Assembly: GCA_017621495.1 (NCBI GenBank)
Contig: JAGATB010000019.1
Span: 1-63,224, forward strand
Length of the DNA stretch: 63,224 bases
Source of the DNA: Clostridia bacterium
GTDB taxonomy: Bacteria; Bacillota; Clostridia; UMGS1810
Reading direction: 5' to 3'
Shown here: one piece after another, positions 1-6,997 of the stretch
How positions within the stretch are numbered: position 1 is the first letter of the stretch
Layout of the letters: every line of letters begins with the position of its first letter
Notes under the pieces: generated by a model
Told to the model about the DNA's origin: nothing
What the model saw: only the letters and a program-made list of their open reading frames with translations
Database searches by the model: none
Position numbers and translations under genes: made by a program

Positions 1-57
1 CAGGATGTTCCTAAGAACATTCAGGAGGAGATCATCAAGAGCCGTCAGGGCAAGTGA
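1..57 (+). CDS. fusA: Elongation factor G, C-terminal end (partial)
   Basis: This is the last 18 codons of a gene that starts left of the window; frame 1 reads QDVPKNIQEEIIKSRQGK and stops at TGA 55-57. The VPxxIQEEIIK ending is typical of EF-G, the GTPase that drives ribosomal translocation, and the gene sits 88 bp before tuf, the usual fusA-tuf order of the str operon. The gap to tuf holds short GC palindromes (CCCC-ATTT-GGGG near 73-84) but no T-run, so cotranscription with tuf is likely. Only the C-terminus is visible; identity rests on the ending plus context. Confidence 0.85.
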   Translation, partial: QDVPKNIQEEIIKSRQGK

Positions 58-145
58 TCCTTACCCTGATGCCCCATTTGGGGATAAGAGATCCCCTATA
101 CACAACAAAAAAATAAAAATATAAAATCCAAGGAGGATATTTAAA

Positions 146-1348
146 ATGGCTAAGGCTAAATTCGAAAGAACCAAACCCCACGTTAATATCGGTACTGTTG
201 GTCACGTTGACCACGGTAAGACAACTCTTACTGCTGCTATCACTAAGGTGCTTGCAATGCAGGGTAAGGCTCAGTTCAATGCTTATGATCAGATCGACAA
301 GGCTCCCGAAGAGAGAGAAAGAGGTATCACAATCTCTACTGCTCACGTTGAGTACGAAACAGAATCCAGACACTATGCACACGTTGACTGCCCCGGACAT
401 GCTGACTATGTTAAGAACATGATCACTGGTGCTGCTCAGATGGACGGTGCTATCCTCGTTGTATCTTCTGCTGATGGTCCTATGCCTCAGACAAGAGAGC
501 ACATCCTTCTCGCTAGACAGGTTGGTGTTCCCTACATCGTTGTATTCATGAACAAGGTTGACCAGGTTGACGACCCCGAGCTTCTCGAGTTAGTTGAAAT
601 GGAAATCAGAGACCTTCTCTCCGAATACGAATTCCCGGGTGATGATATCCCGATTGTTAAGGGTTCTGCTCTCGGCGTTCTCGAATCCGATTCTCAGGAT
701 CCCAACGCTGCAGAATATGCTTGCATCAATGAGCTCATGGCAGCTGTAGACAGCTACATCCCCACACCTGACAGAATGGCTGACAAGCCTTTCCTTATGC
801 CTGTCGAGGACGTATTCTCTATCACAGGCCGTGGTACTGTTGCTACAGGTAGAGTTGAGAGAGGTATCGCTCACGTTGGTGACGAAGTTGAAATCGTTGG
901 TCTTACAACCGAATCCAGAAAAGTTGTTATCACAGGTCTTGAAATGTTCAGAAAGATGCTTGATGAAGCTCAGGCTGGTGACAACGTTGGTGCACTCTTA
1001 AGAGGTGTTCAGAGAAACGAAATCGAAAGAGGACAGGTTCTCGCTAAGATTGGTTCTATCAACCCCCATACTCAGTTCAAGGGCGAAGTTTACGTTCTTA
1101 CTAAGGATGAAGGTGGTAGACATACACCTTTCTTCAACAACTACAGACCTCAGTTCTTCTTCAGAACAACTGACGTTACAGGCGTTATTAAGCTTCCCGA
1201 AGGCACAGAAATGTGTATGCCCGGCGATAACGTAACTATGGAAGTTGAGCTTATCACTCCTATCGCTATCGAAGAAGGCTTAAGATTCGCTATCCGTGAG
1301 GGTGGTAGAACAGTTGGTTCCGGTGTTGTATCCGAAATCATTAAATAA
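146..1348 (+). CDS. tuf: Elongation factor Tu
   Basis: EF-Tu delivers aminoacyl-tRNA to the ribosomal A site as a GTP complex. The 400-residue length is normal. Visible motifs are the P-loop GHVDHGKT (19-26), switch I RGITI (about 59-63), DCPGH (about 81-85) and NKVD (about 136-139), followed by domains 2 and 3. The start is supported by AAGGAGG at about 130-136. Codon use is strongly biased (gtt, ggt, aga, aac), as expected for a very highly expressed gene and unlike most of the window. It follows fusA and ends at a strong intrinsic terminator. Confidence 0.99.
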   Translation: MAKAKFERTKPHVNIGTVGHVDHGKTTLTAAITKVLAMQGKAQFNAYDQIDKAPEERERGITISTAHVEYETESRHYAHVDCPGHADYVKNMITGAAQMDGAILVVSSADGPMPQTREHILLARQVGVPYIVVFMNKVDQVDDPELLELVEMEIRDLLSEYEFPGDDIPIVKGSALGVLESDSQDPNAAEYACINELMAAVDSYIPTPDRMADKPFLMPVEDVFSITGRGTVATGRVERGIAHVGDEVEIVGLTTESRKVVITGLEMFRKMLDEAQAGDNVGALLRGVQRNEIERGQVLAKIGSINPHTQFKGEVYVLTKDEGGRHTPFFNNYRPQFFFRTTDVTGVIKLPEGTEMCMPGDNVTMEVELITPIAIEEGLRFAIREGGRTVGSGVVSEIIK

Positions 1349-1369
1349 TTAAACCTTTAGAGTTTATTT

Positions 1370-1401
1370 CCCTGCATAGTTATCTATGCAGGGATTTTTT
1401 T
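1370..1401 (+). terminator. Intrinsic terminator of tuf
   Basis: A perfect 10-bp stem CCCTGCATAG/CTATGCAGGG with a TTAT loop is followed by ATTTTTTT, about 22 bp after the tuf stop codon. Confidence 0.95.
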
Positions 1402-1433
1402 ATGAAAAAATGTACAAAAAATGCATTTACCTC

Positions 1434-1462
1434 TTGAAATCCTACTAAATCTATGGTATTAT
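1434..1462 (+). promoter_or_regulatory. Promoter of the Rrf2 regulator with candidate operator
   Basis: TTGAAA (1434-1439), a 17-nt spacer and TATTAT (1457-1462). The spacer contains CCTACTAAAT (1441-1450), whose exact reverse complement ATTTAGTAGG recurs just after the gene at 1930-1939, suggesting an autoregulatory Rrf2 site (inference). Confidence 0.75.
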
Positions 1463-1484
1463 TATGTTATAAAGAGGTGATAGT

Positions 1485-1922
1485 ATGAAGATATCTACCA
1501 GAGGACGTTATGCTCTGCGAATGCTTATAGATATTGCAGAAAATCAAGAAAATGGATTTGTAGCTCTTAAGGAGATTTCCTTAAGACAGGATATATCCAA
1601 AAAGTATTTGGAACAGATAGTACCCGCTCTCAGTGCTTCCGGCTACCTTATTGCCGGCAGGGGATTTATGGGTGGATACAAGCTCAGTAAGCGCCCGTCA
1701 GCATATACCGTAGCAGACATACTTCGTGCTACAGAGGGCAGCCTCGCTCCGGTAGCGTGTCTTGAAGGCGATACTAATCTTTGCCAAAGGGCAGATAGCT
1801 GCGATACCCTCTATATATGGAAAGGTCTCATGGAGGTTATAGAGAATTACCTGGAGAAAATAACCCTGCAGGATATATTAAATCGTAAGATTAAAAGAAA
1901 TGACGATTATGTTTTGCTATAG
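1485..1922 (+). CDS. Rrf2 family transcriptional regulator (IscR-like)
   Basis: A 145-residue Rrf2 family repressor, close to the family's usual 130-165. The N-terminal winged helix begins MKISTRGRYALRMLIDIA, the classic Rrf2/IscR/CymR opening. Three cysteines in ACLEGDTNLCQRADSC (about residues 92-107) match the position of the IscR 2Fe-2S ligands, although the first spacing is wider than in E. coli IscR, so Fe-S sensing is plausible but unproven. The RBS AGAGGTGA precedes the ATG. No isc/suf or cysteine genes sit next to it, so the regulated pathway is not given by context. Confidence 0.9.
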   Translation: MKISTRGRYALRMLIDIAENQENGFVALKEISLRQDISKKYLEQIVPALSASGYLIAGRGFMGGYKLSKRPSAYTVADILRATEGSLAPVACLEGDTNLCQRADSCDTLYIWKGLMEVIENYLEKITLQDILNRKIKRNDDYVLL

Positions 1923-1926
1923 ACTA

Positions 1927-1939
1927 CCTATTTAGTAGG
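1927..1939. promoter_or_regulatory. Rrf2-type palindrome downstream of the regulator
   Basis: CCTATTTAGTAGG is a near-palindrome whose right half is the exact reverse complement of CCTACTAAAT in the Rrf2 promoter. It lies 5 bp past the stop codon. No obvious gene is driven from it before the terminator at 1992. Confidence 0.4.
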
Positions 1940-1991
1940 AATTATGATATACTCGATTTGTTATGATTATAGTGTATTGTTAAGTACACTG

Positions 1992-2027
1992 AAAGGTCGC
2001 AGCGATTTGCTGCGACCTTTAAATTTT
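1992..2027 (+). terminator. Intrinsic terminator after the Rrf2 gene
   Basis: A perfect 12-bp stem AAAGGTCGCAGC/GCTGCGACCTTT with loop GATTT, followed by AAATTTT. It probably works in both directions, also closing the minus-strand RAYT transcript that ends at 2060. Confidence 0.85.
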
Positions 2028-2059
2028 AAAGTAATCTATATTGAAGCAAAAGATAATTT

Positions 2060-2569
2060 TTAGTATTCATTATAAAAACAATCTTTTTCCCATCTAAGTA
2101 CATTTGTATCTATGTATTCCCATATTTTTTTATAATCTTTTTCACCACGAATAATATGATCATTTGAACGTGCTTGCCATATGTTTTTTCCATATTCTTT
2201 GTTGCAAAATCTTTTAAACGTGCTGACAAACTGCGCAATTAATGAATTTGTAGGGACCGGCGTCCCCGACGGTCCGTTTCGGTTGCTTTGATCTAATATT
2301 CTGATTAATATATGAATATGGTTTGGCATAACAACAAATTTATCTATTTTTATATTTTCATAAAAATTACTCATATTAACAAGATGCCTATTTGCAATTT
2401 CTCCATAAGGTGTTAATATGTTTTGCGGACAGTCGAGGACGCCTGTCCCTACAATTATTTCAGACAACAGCGGTTTTCGGTCCTTCACACATAACGTAAT
2501 AAAATATGCACCGGGCGTACTGTAATTATATCCTTTTAATCGTGTTGCTTTTCGTTTTTGAAGTTCCAT
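2060..2569 (-). CDS. REP-associated tyrosine transposase (RAYT, Y1_Tnp family)
   Basis: A 169-residue single-domain HUH-type transposase of the IS200/IS605-related RAYT group. The HUH pair is in VVMPNHIHIL and the catalytic tyrosine lies in the C-terminal WQARSNDHIIRGEKDY region; the RAYT ending KKIWEYIDTN is present. The ATG at 2569 is preferred over an upstream in-frame ATG (2614) because it follows AGGAATAA and avoids overlapping the XRE gene. RAYTs are single-copy, domesticated-looking transposases that act on REP palindromes (family knowledge). Unusually, two REP-like palindromes lie inside this coding sequence and are translated in frame. Confidence 0.9.
   Translation of the reverse strand: MELQKRKATRLKGYNYSTPGAYFITLCVKDRKPLLSEIIVGTGVLDCPQNILTPYGEIANRHLVNMSNFYENIKIDKFVVMPNHIHILIRILDQSNRNGPSGTPVPTNSLIAQFVSTFKRFCNKEYGKNIWQARSNDHIIRGEKDYKKIWEYIDTNVLRWEKDCFYNEY
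2249..2276 (+). repeat. REP-like palindrome inside the RAYT gene (copy 1)
   Basis: TGTAGGGACCGGCGTCCCCG followed by ACGGTCCG forms a hairpin with arms GGACCG/CGGTCC. Its TGTAGGG head and CGGCGTCCCCGACG core match intergenic REP units at 28396 and 50710. On the coding strand it supplies residues NGPSGTPVPT of the transposase. Confidence 0.75.
2425..2453 (-). repeat. REP-like palindrome inside the RAYT gene (copy 2, inverted)
   Basis: On the minus strand: TGTAGGGACAGGCGTCCTCG then ACTGTCCGC, arms GGACAG/CTGTCC. It is the same unit as copy 1 in opposite orientation about 150 bp away, translated as IVGTGVLDCPQ. Together the two copies are arranged like a REPIN pair. Confidence 0.75.
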
Positions 2570-2579
2570 AATATTATTC

Positions 2580-2822
2580 CTATTTAATTTCTTGTTCCAG
2601 ATTTCTAAACTCATCGGTGTTAAAGAACTCCGCTAATGTTATTCCTAATCCGTCACATAGAATTTTAAGTGTGACTATTCCGGGATTTTGACTTTTTCCA
2701 TATAAAATATTTTTGATGGTTGATGGAGCTATACCGGATTCAGTTGATAATTTATTGATTGTAATTTTCTTTTCTTCGCACAAAGATAAAATTCTGTTTT
2801 TAACTATAGTATAAGTATTCAT
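2580..2822 (-). CDS. XRE family helix-turn-helix regulator
   Basis: An 80-residue single-domain Cro/C1-type DNA-binding protein: the HTH is in ITINKLSTESGIAPSTIKNILYGKSQ, followed by TLKILCDGLGITLAEF. The ATG at 2822 is preferred over GTG 2828 because GGGGTG lies 5 nt before it. It ends 10 bp before the RAYT start, so the two may be cotranscribed. It is divergent from the zinc-ribbon membrane protein, with repeated GGCTATA motifs in the shared region that could be its operators. Confidence 0.9.
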   Translation of the reverse strand: MNTYTIVKNRILSLCEEKKITINKLSTESGIAPSTIKNILYGKSQNPGIVTLKILCDGLGITLAEFFNTDEFRNLEQEIK

Positions 2823-2854
2823 TTGCACACCCCATATAAGTATTATAGATTAAT

Positions 2855-2908
2855 TATAGCCCAAAAATATTGACAAAGTAGGCTATATATGATACAATAT
2901 AGGCTATA
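2855..2908 (+). promoter_or_regulatory. Divergent promoter with three GGCTATA motifs
   Basis: TTGACA (2870-2875), a 17-nt spacer and TACAAT (2893-2898) drive the rightward gene. TATAGCC at 2855-2861 and GGCTATA at 2881-2887 and 2902-2908 surround and overlap it, an operator-like arrangement for the adjacent XRE protein (inference). Confidence 0.65.
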
Positions 2909-2959
2909 AATAGACTTTTACATGTGTAAATATTAAATGAAAGGAGAAATACAAAGTTT

Positions 2960-3394
2960 ATGATTATGATTGGTTGGGTTGGTTTAGTTTTGGGGTTAAT
3001 AATGACTGCTTTAGGTGTTTTTCTATATGATGGAGGATCAATGGAGTTGCAGCAACTACTATCTACCGGCAGAAGACAGTGGGAATGGGAGCATCGCAAC
3101 GCAGCGTGGGGTAGTAGCTATGATGGCAGCATCTCAAGTGCTGAAGAAGCTATATTTATTGGCAGAGCTATTATGATAATTGGAATTCTTGTTGTGATTA
3201 TATGCGTTATCTTACTCGTTCTGGGCTATATAAAAAGAAACAAAGAAGAAAATGCATATATTGGTGTGAATACAAGTGCCTTGAGCACAAAAGCATGTCA
3301 GAAATGCGGAAAAATTTGCTATATGCATAATAATTTTTGTGATAACTGTGGCGGAAATGTGTTCTATAAACTGCCGTCATCGGGTCAAAGTTGA
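2960..3394 (+). CDS. Small membrane protein with C-terminal zinc ribbon
   Basis: A 144-residue protein not matched to a named family. Residues about 2-24 and 70-92 are hydrophobic membrane segments separated by a soluble loop rich in Ser, Trp and Glu. The C-terminus carries CQKCG and CDNCG, a four-cysteine zinc ribbon like those of zinc-ribbon membrane proteins in Firmicutes. AAGGAG at 2941-2946 precedes the ATG by about 13 nt, a little far. It shares a divergent control region with the XRE repressor, which suggests a regulated pair. No function can be assigned. Confidence 0.75.
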   Translation: MIMIGWVGLVLGLIMTALGVFLYDGGSMELQQLLSTGRRQWEWEHRNAAWGSSYDGSISSAEEAIFIGRAIMIIGILVVIICVILLVLGYIKRNKEENAYIGVNTSALSTKACQKCGKICYMHNNFCDNCGGNVFYKLPSSGQS

Positions 3395-3496
3395 GATAGT
3401 CTTATAGATGATATGAAAGCATGTTGCGATGTGAATAAGTGTTCAATGAAAAGATACTATTTCTAATAAAAGCACAAATAGTTGCCCTCTGTGATC

Positions 3497-3520
3497 TGAC
3501 CCCAAAAGGTTAGACACAAA
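3497..3520 (+). repeat. Possible remnant of an IS3-family terminus
   Basis: TGACCCCAAAAGGTTAGACA resembles the terminal sequence of IS150-type IS3 elements common in Clostridia (recalled pattern, not searched). No transposase or opposite end is visible within about 1 kb, so at most a solo end remains. The 3395-3577 gap holds nothing else I can support. Confidence 0.35.
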
Positions 3521-3577
3521 ATTTCTCAAATTATCTTTGCTTATTAATCCCAATTTTGGGTTATAATCGCAAAACTA

Positions 3578-3606
3578 TTGACTTTCTGCAATTATTGCGG
3601 TATAAT
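3578..3606 (+). promoter_or_regulatory. Promoter of AAA/DUF4143 gene 1
   Basis: TTGACT (3578-3583), a 17-nt spacer and a perfect TATAAT (3601-3606), 45 bp before the chosen start codon. Confidence 0.8.
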
Positions 3607-3650
3607 AAATTAAAAGTATGAAACAATATTACCAAATGGAGGTGCTGATT

Positions 3651-4859
3651 ATGATTTACAGACCTATGTACGTAGAGAGAATAATGAAATATGCGGATGC
3701 ACCATTTGTGAAAATACTGACCGGTGTAAGACGCTGCGGAAAGTCTACAATTTTAAAAATGATTATTAATGAGCTAAAAAAACGAGGTGTTCGAGAAGAA
3801 AGAATTTTAAGCTATCGTTTTGATTCGATGGAATACGAAGATATGACAGCCAAGGAAATGTTTGCCGAGATTAAGTGTAAGCTTTCTGATGATGAAAAGA
3901 CCTATATATTCTTAGATGAGGTTCAGGAAATAAAAGATTGGGAAAAAATTGTCAACTCTCTTGCCACAGATTATAATGTTGATATTTATGTGACAGGTTC
4001 AAATTCCCGTATGATGTCATCAGAAATATCAACATATCTTACCGGGAGATATATTGCTTTTCGTATTTACACACTTTCATTTTCTGAATATCTTGATTTC
4101 AAAGAAAAATATGAGACTGTTACGGATGTAAGGAGCGAATTGGCTGAATATATCAGATTTGGCGGTTTTCCTGCAACACATCTTAAAAAATATTCCGAAG
4201 ATGAAGTTTATACTATTGTAAAGGATATTTATAATTCTACAATATTTTCTGATATAGTAAAACGAAATCAGGTTCGAAAAGTTGACCAGCTTGAACGCGT
4301 TGTACGTTTTACCTTTGACAATGTAGGTAAAACCTTTTCCGCAAAATCAATATCTGATTATCTGAAAAGTGAGCATAGAGCGATAGATAATGAAACGGTT
4401 TACAGTTATTTGGACAAATTGGAAAGTGCTTATATTCTGCATCGTTGCTCGAGATATGATATACAAGGTAAGGAACTTTTGAAAACTCAAGAAAAATTTT
4501 ATCTTGCAGATACAGCGTTAAGGCATAGTGTTCTTGGCTACAAATCAACATCTGTTGCTTCTATGTTGGAAAATATAGTATATCTTGAGTTGTGTCGCCG
4601 AGGCTATTCAGTTAACATAGGAAAAACCGGAAATGGAGAAATAGACTTTATTGCTGAAAAACAAGGAAATAAAATCTATGTTCAGGTAACGAAGGAAATC
4701 AAAACCGAAGAAACTGAAAAAAGGGAGTATGACAGACTGCTTGAAATACGTGATAATTATCCAAAGTATCTTTTAACAACGGATAGCTTTGCAGGTGGGA
4801 ATTATGAAGGTATAAAAACAATGCATATAGCAGATTTCCTGTTAAGTGATAAATTTTAA
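3651..4859 (+). CDS. AAA+ ATPase with DUF4143 C-terminal domain (copy 1)
   Basis: A 402-residue ATPase of the archaeal-type AAA_14/DUF4143 family. The Walker A is GVRRCGKS and the Walker B IFLDEVQEI, followed by a sensor-like VTGSNS. The C-terminus is the DUF4143 region with a PD-(D/E)XK-like fold signature EIDFIAEKQGNKIYVQV, but the usual ExK is QVT here, so nuclease activity is doubtful. The start at 3651 follows GGAGG (3638-3642); an upstream ATG at 3618 lacks an RBS. The role of the family is unknown; such genes are common in accessory regions and occur in many copies per genome. Confidence 0.9.
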   Translation: MIYRPMYVERIMKYADAPFVKILTGVRRCGKSTILKMIINELKKRGVREERILSYRFDSMEYEDMTAKEMFAEIKCKLSDDEKTYIFLDEVQEIKDWEKIVNSLATDYNVDIYVTGSNSRMMSSEISTYLTGRYIAFRIYTLSFSEYLDFKEKYETVTDVRSELAEYIRFGGFPATHLKKYSEDEVYTIVKDIYNSTIFSDIVKRNQVRKVDQLERVVRFTFDNVGKTFSAKSISDYLKSEHRAIDNETVYSYLDKLESAYILHRCSRYDIQGKELLKTQEKFYLADTALRHSVLGYKSTSVASMLENIVYLELCRRGYSVNIGKTGNGEIDFIAEKQGNKIYVQVTKEIKTEETEKREYDRLLEIRDNYPKYLLTTDSFAGGNYEGIKTMHIADFLLSDKF

Positions 4860-4876
4860 ATTAAGCATGTGATAAT

Positions 4877-4910
4877 AAAGGCTGAACGAAATGATCGTCC
4901 AGCCTTTTAA
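4877..4910 (+). terminator. Intrinsic terminator after AAA/DUF4143 gene 1
   Basis: AAAGGCTG pairs with CAGCCTTT, with an inner ACG/CGT pairing and a trailing TTTT, 18 bp after the stop codon. Confidence 0.75.
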
Positions 4911-5036
4911 ACAACTGTTAATAATTTTAAAAATTAAATGTACATTTACGGGATTTATACAAAATTAAGAATAAAAAAATCTAAATAGGTATCAAAACAT
5001 TATTTTGCATCATAATATAAAATGTAAAGCAAAGTA

Positions 5037-5065
5037 TTGGCTTTCGCTTTACTAAATGGTATAAT
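5037..5065 (+). promoter_or_regulatory. Promoter of the RelB-type antitoxin
   Basis: TTGGCT (5037-5042), a 17-nt spacer and TATAAT (5060-5065), 30 bp before the ATG. Confidence 0.65.
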
Positions 5066-5094
5066 TGTATTACAATACGAAAGGAGATGTTTTT

Positions 5095-5355
5095 ATGGCT
5101 CAGGCAATGGTTAATTTCCGTATGGACGAAGAATTGAAAAAGAACATGGAACAGGTGTGTAAAGATATGGGATTGAGTATGACAACCGCATTTACTATAT
5201 TCGCAACACGAGTAACTAAGGAAAAAAGAATTCCCTTTGAGGTTTCGGCTGATCCGTTCTATTCTGTAAACAATATTCGTTATTTGGAACAGAAAATGGA
5301 AGATTATAAAAACGGTAAACTTAAATTTACAGCTCACGAGCTGATAGAGGAGTAA
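5095..5355 (+). CDS. RelB/DinJ family antitoxin, orphan
   Basis: An 86-residue ribbon-helix-helix antitoxin of the RelB/DinJ type. The N-terminal AMVNFRMDEELKKNMEQVCKD is the RHH strand and first helix, followed by MGLSMTTAFTIFATRV. The C-terminal part (LEQKMEDYKNGKLKFTAHELIEE) would wrap a RelE/YafQ toxin. AAGGAG at 5081-5086 sets the start at 5095. No toxin gene follows: the next 180 bp hold only a 23-codon reading frame and the promoter of the next ATPase. The last four codons plus the downstream sequence have a degenerate copy at about 6898. Confidence 0.88.
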   Translation: MAQAMVNFRMDEELKKNMEQVCKDMGLSMTTAFTIFATRVTKEKRIPFEVSADPFYSVNNIRYLEQKMEDYKNGKLKFTAHELIEE

Positions 5356-5467
5356 CTTATGCAAATAAAAGATATTACTAATAAGTGCCAAGCAGCGAAA
5401 TGTCATACCTTTGCGCTGTTTTATATATGAAAACAAAAAACAACCCAATAAATCGGAAATCGCGTGT

Positions 5468-5564
5468 AAATACACAAAATTATTGAAAGTAATATTGACT
5501 TTTGAAATTGGTTATGCTATAATTAAAATAGCAAAATTGTGAAAATACACAAAATTATCGAAAG
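5468..5564. repeat. Pair of 22-bp direct repeats bracketing a promoter
   Basis: AAATACACAAAATTAT followed by YGAAAG occurs at 5468-5489 and 5543-5564 with one mismatch, one copy upstream of the -35 and one in the 5' leader of AAA/DUF4143 gene 2. It looks like an operator pair or a small duplication. Confidence 0.6.
5495..5523 (+). promoter_or_regulatory. Promoter of AAA/DUF4143 gene 2
   Basis: TTGACT (5495-5500), a 17-nt spacer and TATAAT (5518-5523), flanked by the 22-bp direct repeats. Confidence 0.8.
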
Positions 5565-5574
5565 AGGCATTATT

Positions 5575-6873
5575 ATGATTGAAAGAAATAAATATCTGGA
5601 TAAGCTTATAAACAAAAAGGAGAATGGACTTGTAAAGGTTATTACAGGTATACGTAGAAGCGGTAAATCATTTTTGCTTTTCAATATATATAAAGATTAC
5701 CTTTTGTCTATAGGTGTAGAAGAAGATTGTATAATCGAACTCGCTCTTGATGATGACGAAAACATCAGATATCGTAATCCGCTGGAGCTTGGGGAATATC
5801 TTCGTTCGCAAGCAAACGATAAAAACAAAACCTATTACATTTTTCTTGATGAAATTCAAAAAGTAGTGTCAATACAAAATCCATATATAAAGGATGTTGA
5901 GGACAAAATAGGATTTGTAGATGTTTTATTAGGCCTTATGAAGCATGACAATATAGATGTTTATGTAACAGGTAGTAATTCAAAAATGCTTTCTTCGGAT
6001 ATTCTTACAGAGTTCCGTGGCAGAGGTGATGAAATAAAAGTTAATCCCTTATCTTTTTCTGAGTTTTACAATGCTTTCAGTGGTGACAAGCGGGATGCAT
6101 GGCAGGAATACTATACGTATGGCGGTTTACCTCTTGTAATGAAGAAGAATGGACACGAAGATAAGGCAAAATATCTTCAAACTCTTTTTGATAAAATATA
6201 TCTTAGCGACATTATGGAAAGGAACAAAATTCTCCACGAAAAATATGTCCTAGATGATATATTAAATATAGTTTCATCATCAATCGGTTCTCTCACTAAT
6301 GCCGGGAAAATAGCAAATACTTTCAAAAGCAAAAGACAAATAAATATAGATAATGCTACTGTTGGTCGTTATCTCGACCTTTTTACAGATGCATTCATGC
6401 TGTATAAGGCTGAACGTTATGACATCAAAGGCAGAAAGCATATAGGTTCACCTCTAAAATACTATTTCAGTGACGTTGGGCTTCGTAATGCAAGGCTGCA
6501 ATTCAGGCAAATGGAAGAAAATTATATTATGGAGAATATCATTTATAACGAACTTATTTACAGGGAATTCAGCGTAGACGTTGGTGTGGTAGAGTATTTT
6601 TATAGAGGCGAAGATAAAAAGAGTAAAAGATCAAATCTTGAAATAGATTTTATTGCTAATAAAGGCAGCCAAAAATATTATATTCAGTCAGCTCTCTCTG
6701 TCTCAGACGAGGATAAACGAGAACAGGAAGTACGCTCGCTCAATCATGTAGGTGATTCCTTTAAAAAAATAGTTGTTGTAAAAGATAATATAATCCCCTG
6801 GCATGATGACAATGGGATTTTGTATATAGGTATTGAAAAATTTTTGCTGGATGAAAATGCTATAAATATTTAG
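5575..6873 (+). CDS. AAA+ ATPase with DUF4143 C-terminal domain (copy 2)
   Basis: A 432-residue member of the same family as the gene at 3651 but clearly diverged. The Walker A is GIRRSGKS, the Walker B YIFLDEIQKV and the sensor VTGSNS. The C-terminal nuclease-like region reads LEIDFIANK...YYIQSAL, again without an intact ExK. The ATG at 5575 follows AAAGAGG; the upstream GTG at 5539 lies inside a direct repeat and is less likely. It is monocistronic with its own promoter and the terminator at 6938. Biological role unknown. Confidence 0.9.
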   Translation: MIERNKYLDKLINKKENGLVKVITGIRRSGKSFLLFNIYKDYLLSIGVEEDCIIELALDDDENIRYRNPLELGEYLRSQANDKNKTYYIFLDEIQKVVSIQNPYIKDVEDKIGFVDVLLGLMKHDNIDVYVTGSNSKMLSSDILTEFRGRGDEIKVNPLSFSEFYNAFSGDKRDAWQEYYTYGGLPLVMKKNGHEDKAKYLQTLFDKIYLSDIMERNKILHEKYVLDDILNIVSSSIGSLTNAGKIANTFKSKRQINIDNATVGRYLDLFTDAFMLYKAERYDIKGRKHIGSPLKYYFSDVGLRNARLQFRQMEENYIMENIIYNELIYREFSVDVGVVEYFYRGEDKKSKRSNLEIDFIANKGSQKYYIQSALSVSDEDKREQEVRSLNHVGDSFKKIVVVKDNIIPWHDDNGILYIGIEKFLLDENAINI

Positions 6874-6895
6874 CATAATATAGGAAATATTATGG

Positions 6896-6950
6896 ATGCT
6901 GATAGAAGAGTAACTTATACAGAGGACATTACGAATAGGGTCAAGCAGCG
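6896..6950 (+). repeat. Degenerate copy of the relB 3' end
   Basis: GCTGATAGAAGAGTAACTTA at 6896-6917 keeps the antitoxin ending LIEE-stop in frame, and the following sequence (ATTAC, then CAAGCAGCGAA) matches 5360-5400 with gaps. The two copies bracket AAA/DUF4143 gene 2. A short frame here (26 codons from 6892) is treated as part of the scar. Confidence 0.5.
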
Positions 6951-6981
6951 AATGGAGCTGCTTGACCCTTAGTTCTTTTAT
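6938..6981. terminator. Bidirectional terminator between AAA gene 2 and the vor operon
   Basis: A perfect 12-bp stem GGGTCAAGCAGC/GCTGCTTGACCC with loop GAATGGA, then TTAGTTCTTTTAT. The minus-strand Vor gamma gene ends 17 bp further right, so it can serve both convergent transcripts. Confidence 0.8.
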
Positions 6982-6997
6982 AATCTTATGCAATTAA

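Noticed and set aside
5356..5494. Toxin gene downstream of the RelB-type antitoxin
   Set aside because: The longest sensible frame is about 23 codons with no RelE/YafQ features; the ATPase promoter begins shortly after.
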